Shown piece by piece: positions 14,545 to 22,969 of a stretch of 64,000 nucleotides of DNA. Below the pieces are notes generated by a model, which worked only from the letters and a program-made list of their open reading frames with translations, was not told where the DNA came from and ran no database searches. Positions within the stretch are counted from its first letter, which is position 1, and each line of letters begins with the position of its first letter. A program made the translations under genes and the position numbers. The stretch is from Marmoricola sp. URHB0036 (lineage in GTDB: Bacteria > Actinomycetota > Actinomycetes > Propionibacteriales > Nocardioidaceae), in NCBI RefSeq assembly GCF_000426045.1, contig NZ_AUEP01000010.1, positions 148,078 through 212,077 on the forward strand, written 5' to 3'.

Positions 14545-15552
14545 CTAGTGGCTCAGGTCCGTCAGCGAGGTGGGACCGTCCCAGGGCGCTGGTTCCTCGC
14601 CCCGGCCCTGGCGCTCGAACTCGGTGAAGTACCAGTCCTGCAGGTCGACGAGCACGTCGGGCGGCCGTAGTGCCAGCAGGTGCTCGCTCGAGAAGGCCTG
14701 GTAGACCTCGTTGAGCAGGTCGCGGATCCGGGTCATGGTCTTCGGCGTGCTCAACGGCACCTGGTACTCGAGGTCCACGCTCTCCTCGCCGCTCGCGATC
14801 GCCTGGTCGAGCCGGGAGATGCCGGCGCTCGACCGTCGCTCGCGATCGGCCTGCACGAAGATCTCGGTGACCTTGGTCGCGAGGGGGTAGTCCTCGGGTG
14901 CGGTCATGGCGAGCAGGCGCAGCTCGCGGCGTACCTCGAAGTGGAACCGGCGCATCTCGCCGAACAGCCGGGCCGGAACGCGGAGGAGCTGCAACGGCAT
15001 CCGGTCGCCGTCGAGGATCTCGGGGCCTTCGGCGAGGTCGGGGTCGAAGATGAAGATCTCGCCGTCGAGGTGCTCCTCGACGCGGGCATCGCGGCTCGGC
15101 TCGAACCACACCGACTTGCTCCGTCCGTCATGGGCCAGGTCGGAGCCCCACCGGCTCGACATCATCGCCACGAGGTCGAGCCCGCGACCGAACGTGGTCA
15201 CGTTGAGGTCGTCGACCTCCTCGGGCTCGGGTGCGTTCGGTGCGCGCTGCGGAGGCACCGGCGAGGAGTCCACCACCTCGATGCGCGGGTGGTCGACAGT
15301 GCCGCGGACCCGCACCGACAGCGGCGGCTGGGAGTGGATGAGCGCGTTGGTCACCAGCTCCGAGACCCCCAGCTGGGCAGCGTCCACCAGGTCCTCGCGG
15401 CCGATCTCCGCCAGGATCTTGGAGACCCACGACCGCGCGAGCTTCACCGACGGGGGACTCGCGGGGAGCACGAGTGAGCGCTTCGTCAGTGGCACCGTCC
15501 CTCGCTCCTGTGACGGGATCAGCCGGACGGGAGTCGGGCGACACTCCCGCAT
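14545..15552 (-). CDS. ATP-binding (HATPase/RsbW-like) regulatory protein
   Basis: A 335-residue protein. Residues about 25-150 form an RsbW/SpoIIAB-like histidine-kinase-type ATPase: LGVSELVTNALIHSQPPLSV is the N-box and TFGRGLDLVAMMSSRWG is the G-box region. The remainder (about 160-335) is helical, with no motif I recognise, and may be the regulatory half. Such actinobacterial proteins act as anti-sigma kinases or sensors. The start is uncertain: ATG at 15552 or GTG near 15495. It lies immediately upstream of the crcB riboswitch on the same strand. Confidence 0.8.
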   Translation of the reverse strand: MRECRPTPVRLIPSQERGTVPLTKRSLVLPASPPSVKLARSWVSKILAEIGREDLVDAAQLGVSELVTNALIHSQPPLSVRVRGTVDHPRIEVVDSSPVPPQRAPNAPEPEEVDDLNVTTFGRGLDLVAMMSSRWGSDLAHDGRSKSVWFEPSRDARVEEHLDGEIFIFDPDLAEGPEILDGDRMPLQLLRVPARLFGEMRRFHFEVRRELRLLAMTAPEDYPLATKVTEIFVQADRERRSSAGISRLDQAIASGEESVDLEYQVPLSTPKTMTRIRDLLNEVYQAFSSEHLLALRPPDVLVDLQDWYFTEFERQGRGEEPAPWDGPTSLTDLSH

Positions 15553-15605
15553 TCAGCAAAAGATTAGGGGAATGACACCGGTTCGGCACTCATGTGCGAT
15601 CAATT

Positions 15606-16970
15606 TCAATCGACCAGTTTCAACAGCGCATTTTCCACGACCTCGGCCATCGAGGGGTGTATCCAGTATTGATTTCGTGCCATTTCGGCCGTGGGAGTGC
15701 CGAGACTGATCGCCTGCACGAGCGGCTGGAGCAGCAGGCTGGCCTGCGGTCCGATGACGTGCGCGCCGAGCAGCTGGTGGCCGTCGGGTGTGGCCAGCAG
15801 CTTGACGTACTGCTCGCCCGGCGGGCTCTCCATCGCCCAGCCATAGGCGATCGAGGCGTAGTCGTGGGTCACCGAGCGGTGCTCGATGCCCTGCTCCCGG
15901 GCCGCCTGGCTGGTCAGTCCGACCTGCGCGATCTGCGGTGAGGTGAACACCGCGGCCGGCACGAACCGGTGGTCGCTGGTGACGAGGTCGTCGGGGTGCA
16001 GCAGGTTGTGGCGTACGACGTCGGCCTCGTGGTTGGCGACGTGCTTGAGCTGGTACTCGCTGCTGACGTCGCCCAGGGCCCAGATGCCCTCGACCGTCGT
16101 GCGCTGGTGGTTGTCGACGACGACACGCCCGTCCCGGACCTCGACCGAGGTGTGCTCGAGACCGAGCCGGTCGGCGTTGGGGACGCGACCGGTCGCCATC
16201 AGGAGTACGTCGGTCTCGAGCTCGCTCCCGTCGGAGAGGTGCACAGCGGTCGCCGGTCCACTCTTCTCGACCCGGGTCGCGGTGGTGTCGAGCCGGACGT
16301 CCCACTGCCGGGCGGCCAGCTCGGTGAAGGTGCGGGAGATGTCCTCGTCCTGGTGGCGCAGCAGGCGCGGTCCGCGCTCGAGCTGGGTCACCTCGGTGCC
16401 GAGCGCGGAGAACACGTGCGCGAACTCGGCGGCCACGTAGCCTCCGCCCACGATGGTCATCCGGCGCGGCAGGTCCGACAGCCGCATCACGGTGTCGCTG
16501 GTGTGGAACTCGACCTCGTCGAGACCGGGGATCTCCGCGACGTGCACGCGGCTGCCGGCGGCGATGACGATCTGGTCGGCCGTGATCCGCCCACGACTGC
16601 CCGTGTCCAGGGTGTGGTCGTCGACGAAGGTGCAGTGCTCGTCGTAGACGTCGATGTTGGGCAGCCGGCGGCGGTAGGCCTCGCCGTCCCGGGCCATCGG
16701 GTCGATCCGGCCGAAGATGCGGTCGCGGATCTCCGGCCAGCGGGCTCCGTCGTACGACGTCTCCACGCCCAGTGCCGGACCATGCCTGGCGTTGCGGGCC
16801 AGGTCGGCCGGATAGACGAACATCTTGGTCGGGATGCAGCCCACGTTGAGACAGGTGCCGCCGAAGAGGTTCTCCTCGATGATCGCGATGCGTCCCCAGT
16901 CCTTGAACAGGTGGGTGACGACGGTGTTGCCCGAGCCGGTTCCGATCACGGCGAGGTCGTAGTGGGTCAC
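15606..16970 (-). CDS. mtr: Mycothione (mycothiol disulfide) reductase
   Basis: A 454-residue flavoprotein disulfide reductase. FAD site GTGSGN (10-15), redox-active pair in GGTCLNVGCIPTKM (Cys40 and Cys45), NAD(P)H-binding GGGYVAAEFAHVFSALG near 175, FAD site ALGDVSS near 302, and the C-terminal catalytic His-Glu in IHPSMAEVVENALL. The sequence CIPTKMFVYPADLA after the redox pair is typical of mycothione reductase rather than lipoamide dehydrogenase. It keeps mycothiol reduced in the cytoplasm; mshD at 53629 makes mycothiol. Start is GTG at 16970 because VTHYDLAVIG fits the family. Confidence 0.92.
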   Translation of the reverse strand: MTHYDLAVIGTGSGNTVVTHLFKDWGRIAIIEENLFGGTCLNVGCIPTKMFVYPADLARNARHGPALGVETSYDGARWPEIRDRIFGRIDPMARDGEAYRRRLPNIDVYDEHCTFVDDHTLDTGSRGRITADQIVIAAGSRVHVAEIPGLDEVEFHTSDTVMRLSDLPRRMTIVGGGYVAAEFAHVFSALGTEVTQLERGPRLLRHQDEDISRTFTELAARQWDVRLDTTATRVEKSGPATAVHLSDGSELETDVLLMATGRVPNADRLGLEHTSVEVRDGRVVVDNHQRTTVEGIWALGDVSSEYQLKHVANHEADVVRHNLLHPDDLVTSDHRFVPAAVFTSPQIAQVGLTSQAAREQGIEHRSVTHDYASIAYGWAMESPPGEQYVKLLATPDGHQLLGAHVIGPQASLLLQPLVQAISLGTPTAEMARNQYWIHPSMAEVVENALLKLVD

Positions 16971-17048
16971 CCCGCAATCGTGCCGTACGGCCGGTGCCAC
17001 GCCCGGGTGTGACCGAGAGAACGGCCCAGGACTGGCACCTGACGGACG

Positions 17049-18548
17049 ATGTTGGGAACTATGGACGTTATGGCTGACGTGAACACACTGAGCACGAAGA
17101 CTGGGGGCCCCGCCCCCCGGCACCGCGTGGTCATCATCGGGTCCGGCTTCGGCGGCCTGTTCGGTACCAAGGCGCTGCGCCACGCTGACGTCGACGTCAC
17201 GGTGATCGCGAGAACCACCCATCACCTCTTCCAGCCCCTGCTCTACCAGGTGGCGACCGGCATCCTCTCCGAGGGCGAGATCGCGCCCTCCACCCGCGAG
17301 GTGCTGGCCAAGCAGAAGAACGCGCGGGTCGTTCTCGGCGAGGTCACCGACATCGACCTCGAGCACCGACTGGTCAAGCACCACCTGCTCGGCCGCGAGA
17401 CCGTCACCCCCTACGACTCCTTGATCGTGGCCGCGGGTGCCGGGCAGTCCTACTTCGGCAACGACCGCTTCGCCGAGTTCGCGCCCGGCATGAAGAGCAT
17501 CGACGACGCCCTCGAGCTGCGCGGCCGCATCTTCGGTGCCTTCGAGCTCGCCGAGCTGGCGGCCGCCAAGGGGGAGCCGGTCGACCACCTGCTCACCTTC
17601 GTGGTCGTCGGCGCCGGTCCGACCGGTGTGGAGATGGCCGGTCAGATCGCCGAGCTGTCGAGACACACGCTCAAGCGCGACTTCCGCGCCATCAACAGCA
17701 AGCAGGCGCGGGTGATCCTGATCGACGCTGCCGGGCAGGTGCTGCCGCCGTTCGGCAAGAAGCTCGGTGCGAAGACGAAGGCCGCCCTCGAGAACCTCGG
17801 GGTCGAGGTGCAGCTGGGTGCGATGGTCAGCGACGTGGACGAGCGCGGGCTCGTCGTACGCGACAAGGACGGCACCGAGCGCCGCATCGAGGCGGTCACC
17901 AAGATCTGGGCGGCCGGTGTGCAGGCCAGCTCGCTGGGGCAGACGCTCGCTGAGCAGTCCGGCGCCAGCATCGACCGGGCCGGGCGGATCGGCGTCAATC
18001 CCGACCTCACCCTGCCGGGCTACCCGGAGGTCTTCGTGGTCGGCGACATGATCGCGCTGAACAACCTGCCCGGAGTTGCCCAGGTCGCCATCCAGGGAGC
18101 GAAGTACGCCGCCAAGGAGATCAAGGGACGGCTCAACGGCAAGCCGCAGCAGCGCCCGTTCAAGTACTTCGACAAGGGCAACCTGGCCACGATCTCGCGC
18201 TTCGATGCAGTGGCGGCGATCGGCAAGCTGCGCCTCAGCGGCTTCATCGCGTGGCTGATCTGGCTCGGCGTGCACCTGATCTACCTGACCGGCTTCAAGA
18301 ACCAGGTCACGGCGTTGCTGCACTGGACGGTCACGTTCCTGTCCAACGACCGCTCGCAGCGCACCGCCACCGAGCAGCAGATCTTCGCGCGGCAGGCTCT
18401 CAAGCGGCTCCCGCGCGGTGCCTCCGAGCTGGTCAGCGATCCCGGTCACTTCGAGGAGCGCCGGGCCGAGCTCGAGGCCACGGCGGCGGAGGAGGCCCGG
18501 CTCACCGACTCCGGCGAGCGGGGACGCGTGGCGCCCGAGCGGGTCTGA
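17049..18548 (+). CDS. ndh: Type II NADH dehydrogenase (NDH-2)
   Basis: A flavoprotein of up to 499 residues that passes electrons from NADH to menaquinone at the membrane without pumping protons. FAD site IIGSGFGG near 29-36, quinone-side HHLFQPLLYQVATGIL, NADH site VVVGAGPTGVEMAGQIAEL near 180-200, AAGV and FVVGDM FAD contacts, and a C-terminal hydrophobic membrane anchor AWLIWLGVHLIYLTGFKNQ near 400-420. The true start may be ATG 17061 or 17070; none has a strong ribosome site. It is divergent from mtr with a 78-bp promoter gap. Confidence 0.95.
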   Translation: MLGTMDVMADVNTLSTKTGGPAPRHRVVIIGSGFGGLFGTKALRHADVDVTVIARTTHHLFQPLLYQVATGILSEGEIAPSTREVLAKQKNARVVLGEVTDIDLEHRLVKHHLLGRETVTPYDSLIVAAGAGQSYFGNDRFAEFAPGMKSIDDALELRGRIFGAFELAELAAAKGEPVDHLLTFVVVGAGPTGVEMAGQIAELSRHTLKRDFRAINSKQARVILIDAAGQVLPPFGKKLGAKTKAALENLGVEVQLGAMVSDVDERGLVVRDKDGTERRIEAVTKIWAAGVQASSLGQTLAEQSGASIDRAGRIGVNPDLTLPGYPEVFVVGDMIALNNLPGVAQVAIQGAKYAAKEIKGRLNGKPQQRPFKYFDKGNLATISRFDAVAAIGKLRLSGFIAWLIWLGVHLIYLTGFKNQVTALLHWTVTFLSNDRSQRTATEQQIFARQALKRLPRGASELVSDPGHFEERRAELEATAAEEARLTDSGERGRVAPERV

Positions 18549-18554
18549 CCCGGC

Positions 18555-19223
18555 TCACTCGAAGCGCGGCGGCTTGCGGTGGTCGCGTTCCAGGGCCTCG
18601 CGAGCCCATCGCGGCAGGATGAAGACGCCCTCGGCACGGACCGTCGTCTGCCCGTCGGCGTCGCGCATCTCGCCCTTGACGATGGTCTTCACACCCTCGA
18701 CCCGGTCGATCCATCCCTCGGCGCTCACGTCGCCGAGCGGGGTGTTCCTCTCGTAGCGCAGAGTCAGGGTGCCGGTCATGCCCGGCGATCCACCGGCGGC
18801 CGCGGCCTCGCCGAGGATCTGGTCGAGCACCAGGGCGACGACGCCGCCGTGCACCGTGTCGGGCGGTCCTTCGTAGAGGGCGTTGAGGTGGAAGGACGCC
18901 CAGGCGCGGCCCTCCTCGGAGCGCTGCATGTCGAGGGGTACGGCGATCGGGTTGCGCATCCCGACCACGGCATTGCCGTGCCCGCGGACGACACCCGACG
19001 AGGTGAGGCCGACCCCGAAGGCGCCCGGGATCTGCTGCTCCCGCAGACGAGCGGTGAGGCGCTCGATCTCCTCCCGCACCTCGGTGGCCACCTCGGCGGG
19101 GACCGTCGTACGCAGGGAGGCCTCGGCGAGTTCCCGGACGCTCTGGGCCAGTCCGCCGAAGGCGACACGCTCCTGCTCGAGCTCGTCCTCGGACATCTCC
19201 ACGACGGTGTACTTGATCGGCAC
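18555..19223 (-). CDS. PaaI-type hotdog-fold thioesterase
   Basis: A 222-residue protein. The C-terminal half is a hotdog domain with the PaaI-type motif PPDTVHGGVVALVLDQILGE (near 120-140); the acidic residue in LDQI is expected to be catalytic. The N-terminal third is helical and acidic, an extension seen in actinobacterial members. It should hydrolyse an acyl-CoA thioester. It is convergent with ndh, with 6 bp between the stop codons. Confidence 0.85.
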   Translation of the reverse strand: MPIKYTVVEMSEDELEQERVAFGGLAQSVRELAEASLRTTVPAEVATEVREEIERLTARLREQQIPGAFGVGLTSSGVVRGHGNAVVGMRNPIAVPLDMQRSEEGRAWASFHLNALYEGPPDTVHGGVVALVLDQILGEAAAAGGSPGMTGTLTLRYERNTPLGDVSAEGWIDRVEGVKTIVKGEMRDADGQTTVRAEGVFILPRWAREALERDHRKPPRFE

Positions 19224-19249
19224 ACCGGAAGGTTAGTGGGGCGGCGGGG

Positions 19250-19804
19250 TCAGCGCTGGAGGCGGGGGACGGGCGCCCGGCTGAGCCAGATCCGCACCCC
19301 GAAGGCAGCCACCGCGGCCACGGCGAACAGGGCCACCACCGCGAGCACGACGGTCGCGCCGGTCAGGAGGAAGGCGACGAGGGCCAGCCCGGCCAGACCG
19401 GTCGCCACCCAGTGGAGGCGGGTCATCGTGCGGCTGAGGTCGGAGCGGCGGATGACGCCGGCGAAGTCGATGTCCTGGCTCGGCGGACGGACGAAGGCGA
19501 CCGGGGAAATGGCCGGGGGGACGGTCTCCGGCTCGGGAGCGACGGCGTCGAGCCCGGGCGTCACCGTCGCCTCCGCCGCCGGCTCGGGATCGTCGTCGTG
19601 ACGACGGACGGGTTGGCTCGGCACGTCACTCGCCTCCGGCTGGGTGAGTGGCAGCACGAAGGAGCGCTCGAGCCACTCGGGAGTCTGGTAGCGATCGGAG
19701 ACAGGAGTCTGGACGGAGTGCTGGGACCGGGCCAGCTCGCGCATCCGCCAGCGGCGACTGTGCGCGCCCTGGCGCCGCGTGTCACGAGCCGAGACGTGGT
19801 CCAT
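19250..19804 (-). CDS. Hypothetical membrane protein (two segments)
   Basis: A 184-residue protein with a long hydrophilic N-terminal part (1-125, rich in P, E and R) and two membrane segments near 135-152 (WVATGLAGLALVAFLLTG) and 155-175 (TVVLAVVALFAVAAVAAF). I recognise no family. It lies 26 bp upstream of the thioesterase gene on the same strand and may be co-transcribed. The N-terminal domain should face the cytoplasm. Confidence 0.65.
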   Translation of the reverse strand: MDHVSARDTRRQGAHSRRWRMRELARSQHSVQTPVSDRYQTPEWLERSFVLPLTQPEASDVPSQPVRRHDDDPEPAAEATVTPGLDAVAPEPETVPPAISPVAFVRPPSQDIDFAGVIRRSDLSRTMTRLHWVATGLAGLALVAFLLTGATVVLAVVALFAVAAVAAFGVRIWLSRAPVPRLQR

Positions 19805-19960
19805 CTGCCCTCCCGGTGCCTCTGATACGAGTGTGCACCTGTTGAGGTCCTACCCAACAGCATCTGCGTCCGAATCCTTTGCGACATCAACGACGGGCTG
19901 GCGGACAAGATATGGCCAACCGGCACAAATTTGTCCAGAAAACGGCAAGCTCGGTGTGGC

Positions 19961-20932
19961 TCAGGGCACGAGCACGAGCCGCCCGTCGACCTCTCCGGCG
20001 GCCTGCCGTGTCCACGCCTCGCCGGCGGCTGCGAGTGGACAGACCTCGTGGGCGACCCGGATCCGTCCCACGGCGGCGTGCCCGAGGACGGCGGTCAGTG
20101 CCTCGCGTCGCTGGTCGGGCGAGATCGCGTTGTTGGTGTAGCCGAGGATCTGCAGCGACCGGCTGCGCAGCACCGCGGAGGAGTACGTCGTCGCATCGGC
20201 CATCGAACCGCCGAGGTTGACCAGCCGCCCCTCGAGCCCGAGCACCTGCAGGGCGGCGGTGGCCGCGGCACCCCCGACCGGGTCGACGACGATGTCGACG
20301 CCGGTGCCCAGCTGGCTGCTCAGCAGCGAGGTCATGGCGACCGGGTCGTCATGCAGTGCGACCACCTCGTCGGCGCCTGCTGCGCGGGCGCGTTCGGTGC
20401 TGGGTCCGGGGCGGCACACGCCCACCACCCGGCCGGCGCCCAGCGCCCTGGCCGCCCCGATCACCGACTGCCCCACCGCACCGCCGGCGCCGAGGGCGAG
20501 CACCGTCTCGCCCGGGCGGAGCCGGCCCTTCCAGGTCAGGCTCATCCAGGCGGCGATGGCCGAGGTGCCGAGGGCTGCGACAGCCGCGTCGTCCGGGCGG
20601 TCCTCGATCGGCACCACGTCGTCATCGCGTACGACGCACCAGTCCGCCATGCCGCCGTCACCCGGAGCCATGCCGGCACTGGTCGCGAACCACACCCGCG
20701 TGCCGACCGGCACCGAGCCCGACTCCTCGACGACACCGACGCCCTGGACACCGGGGACGTAGGGGACGGCCGGCTCCCCGAAGTACGACGTGCCGGAGGC
20801 GCACAGCAGATCCAGGGGTACGACGGGCACGGCCGTCACGCGCACGAGGGTGTGCCCCGGCTCGACCACCGGATCGGGATGGTCACCGACCTGCGGGGGT
20901 TGTCCCGGCGTGTGGATGACGACCGCGCGCAT
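19961..20932 (-). CDS. Zinc-free medium-chain dehydrogenase/quinone-oxidoreductase-like protein
   Basis: A 323-residue MDR-superfamily oxidoreductase. The GroES-like N-terminal domain (MRAVVIHTPGQPPQV, PGVQGVGVVEE) has no catalytic-zinc cysteine/histidine set, so it resembles quinone oxidoreductases. The NADPH-binding motif is LALGAGGAVGQSVIGAARALG near 145-165 (A-x-x-G-G-V-G variant). It is last in the LigAB/CoA operon; its ATG shares one base with the LigA-like stop (TGATG). A role in reducing a pathway intermediate is inferred from position. Confidence 0.85.
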   Translation of the reverse strand: MRAVVIHTPGQPPQVGDHPDPVVEPGHTLVRVTAVPVVPLDLLCASGTSYFGEPAVPYVPGVQGVGVVEESGSVPVGTRVWFATSAGMAPGDGGMADWCVVRDDDVVPIEDRPDDAAVAALGTSAIAAWMSLTWKGRLRPGETVLALGAGGAVGQSVIGAARALGAGRVVGVCRPGPSTERARAAGADEVVALHDDPVAMTSLLSSQLGTGVDIVVDPVGGAAATAALQVLGLEGRLVNLGGSMADATTYSSAVLRSRSLQILGYTNNAISPDQRREALTAVLGHAAVGRIRVAHEVCPLAAAGEAWTRQAAGEVDGRLVLVP

Positions 20933-21291
20933 CAGGTGGCGATGTCGGGATAGGGGAGCGTGAGGTGCTCCATCGCCTTGCCGTAGGCGATCTGGTACTC
21001 CAACGGACCGTGGTCGCGCTCGAACATCGCGATGAACAGCGTCAGTGTCAGGAACGGGTGGGCGCCCATCTCGAACAGGGTGACGTGGTCGTGCTCGCGC
21101 AGCGCCGTACGCTCCTCGTCGGTGAAGGCCAGCCAGGTCGACCGCTCGTCGCCGTGGCAGTTGAGGATCGAGTTGGCCATCTCGGACTCCCACCAGGTCA
21201 CCAGGCCCGCGGGGTCCTCGCGGTAGCGCTCGACCAGCTCCGGGTCGCGGTCGACGGTGTAGAGGAACTTGTCGAGGAGGTACTTGCTCAC
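20932..21291 (-). CDS. Extradiol dioxygenase small (LigA-type) subunit
   Basis: A 119-residue, all-helical protein with the LigA-domain pattern LLDKFLYTVDRDPELVERYR and W-x-E-x-E-M-A-N-S-I-L, then LTDEERTALREHDHVTLFEM. In protocatechuate-4,5-dioxygenase the LigA subunit caps the active site of the LigB subunit, which is encoded directly upstream. Start is GTG at 21291, overlapping the LigB stop (GTGA). Subunit pairing is clear; the ring substrate is not. Confidence 0.9.
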   Translation of the reverse strand: MSKYLLDKFLYTVDRDPELVERYREDPAGLVTWWESEMANSILNCHGDERSTWLAFTDEERTALREHDHVTLFEMGAHPFLTLTLFIAMFERDHGPLEYQIAYGKAMEHLTLPYPDIAT

Positions 21292-22154
21292 GGTGTCGGC
21301 ACCCCTTCCGGATACCAGGTGAAGTAGGCCTCCATCGTGTGGAACAGGTCGAGGCTGTCGACGTGGTCGGCCTTCTGGCCCTCGCCGGCGACGCCCATCA
21401 TCAGCATGAAGTCCATGAACCCGTGGGTGGCGTTGCCGGGCAGGTGCAGGCTGTCGAGCGTCACGTCGCCGCAGCAGCCCTCGAGGTCGCCGTTGGCGAT
21501 CCACTCCACGGCCTTGCGGTCGAACTCCGGGTCCGGGCCGTGCTCGCCGAACTGACGAGGACCGCCGAGCTCGAGGGACAGGTGGCCGGTGCCGATGATC
21601 GCGACCCGCTTGTCCGACGGCCACGACTCGACCATCGCGCGGATCGCCTTGCCGAGGTCGACGAACCGCTGGGGTCGCGGCAGGGGTGGCGCGAAGATGT
21701 TGGTGTAGATCGGCACGATCGGCAGGTCGGCCTCGGGGCGCAGCGTGATGATCGGGCAGGTGATGCTGTGGTCGATGCGCAGCTCGTTGCTGAAGGCGAG
21801 GTCGAAGTCGGCGTCGAGCCCGTTGCGCAGGATGTGCGTGGCCAGCTCCTCGTCGCCCGCCAGGGTCATCCGCGGCAGCCCGAACTCGCGTTCCTCGTTG
21901 TACCAGTTGGCGTCGAAGTACGGCGCCTTGCCGACCAGGAACTGCGGCATGTTGTCCAGCCACAGCTGGTGGAAGTGGTCGCTCCCGACCATGACGAGCA
22001 CGTCGGGGCGGGCCTTGGTGAGGGTCTCCCGGAAGGTCTCGATCTTGGCGACCCACTCGTCCGCGAACGGTGGTCGGTCAGCGCCCGTGGACGTGCTCGC
22101 CCGGTAGTAGAACGGGTGGTGCGTCGAGGCGATGACGGCACAGACGGTCGCCAT
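21288..22154 (-). CDS. Extradiol dioxygenase catalytic (LigB-type) subunit
   Basis: A 288-residue class III extradiol dioxygenase. Metal-ligand candidates are His12/His13 (ASTHHPFY), His near 60 (GSDHFHQLW) and an acidic residue near 235; GTGHLSLELGG near 185-195 contains the catalytic-base histidine region. It should cleave a catechol-type ring next to the hydroxyls (protocatechuate 4,5-type or gallate-type) with Fe(II). It is translationally coupled to the small subunit and to the citryl-CoA-lyase-like gene upstream (TGATG). Confidence 0.9.
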   Translation of the reverse strand: MATVCAVIASTHHPFYYRASTSTGADRPPFADEWVAKIETFRETLTKARPDVLVMVGSDHFHQLWLDNMPQFLVGKAPYFDANWYNEEREFGLPRMTLAGDEELATHILRNGLDADFDLAFSNELRIDHSITCPIITLRPEADLPIVPIYTNIFAPPLPRPQRFVDLGKAIRAMVESWPSDKRVAIIGTGHLSLELGGPRQFGEHGPDPEFDRKAVEWIANGDLEGCCGDVTLDSLHLPGNATHGFMDFMLMMGVAGEGQKADHVDSLDLFHTMEAYFTWYPEGVPTP

Positions 22155-22969
22155 CAGCGGTCTCCTTCCTGGGGCGGGTCGTGCGGGTCGACGTAGACGG
22201 CGTTGCGGTCGACGGTCAGGTAGGCGTCCATGCCGATCGGCCGACGGCGCTCCTCCGCGATCTGGCCGAGCAGCCCGGCAGCGCGGGCCAGCAGGGCGAA
22301 GCCCCGCAGCAGCTCGACGGGCAGGTCGAGGTCGGCGAGTGCCGCGCCGCAGACGCCGGCGCCGTTGAGCGGGAGACGGCGACCGAGGACCTGCTCGTGG
22401 ACCCGACCGATCGCCTCGAACAGCCGCAGGTGCGGTCCGCGCAGCCCCTCCTCCTCGGCGATGCCGATGAGCACCGGCGTACGCGGATCGGTGACCTTGT
22501 GCACCGGGTGCCCGAGCCCGGGCACGAACCGCCCGGCCGCCTTCGTGGCCCGCACGGCCTCGAGCGCGAGCACGTCCCAGCCGGCCTCGTCGTCGGGCAG
22601 GTCGCCGTCGTGCCCTCGGAGTACGTCGTGCAGGTAGCTGCCGCAGTCCTCGGTGACGCCGAGGAAGCGTGACCCGCCACCGAGCAGGCCGGCTGCCAGC
22701 GCGCCCTGGAGGGAGTCGGGTGCCGAGAGGTACGTCAACCGCGCGGCGATGGCGGTGGGGGTGAAGCCGTGGTCGGCGAGGGCCACGAGGACCGCCTCGA
22801 AGACCCGAGTCTCCGACGGGGTCGGTCGACGCATCGCGACCAGCCAGAAGGCGAGCTCGCCGAAGCCGACCTTGCCCATCAGGTCGGCGGTGAGGTCCTG
22901 GCCGAGCAGCCGGATCTGGTCGGCGTCGGAAGTGCCGAGTGACGTCGGAAAGCTGAGCTCGTCGGTCAT
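22154..22969 (-). CDS. Citryl-CoA lyase-like protein (citrate synthase fold)
   Basis: A 271-residue member of the citrate synthase superfamily, shorter than true citrate synthase (about 380 or more). The signature PGLGHPVHKVTDPRTPVL near 155-172 contains the catalytic His and Asp region, and the C-terminal ERRRPIGMDAYLTVDRNAVY matches the citryl-CoA-lyase-type end. Such proteins cleave or form a C-C bond at an acyl-CoA. Sitting between LigB and a CaiB CoA-transferase gene, with overlapping starts, it may split a CoA-activated ring-cleavage product. That reaction is inference. Confidence 0.85.
   Translation of the reverse strand: MTDELSFPTSLGTSDADQIRLLGQDLTADLMGKVGFGELAFWLVAMRRPTPSETRVFEAVLVALADHGFTPTAIAARLTYLSAPDSLQGALAAGLLGGGSRFLGVTEDCGSYLHDVLRGHDGDLPDDEAGWDVLALEAVRATKAAGRFVPGLGHPVHKVTDPRTPVLIGIAEEEGLRGPHLRLFEAIGRVHEQVLGRRLPLNGAGVCGAALADLDLPVELLRGFALLARAAGLLGQIAEERRRPIGMDAYLTVDRNAVYVDPHDPPQEGDR

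Noticed and set aside
16971..18449. Minus-strand frame continuing through the ndh gene into mtr
   Set aside because: The region opposite ndh is a shadow. The real mtr start is GTG at 16970 where the family N-terminus begins.
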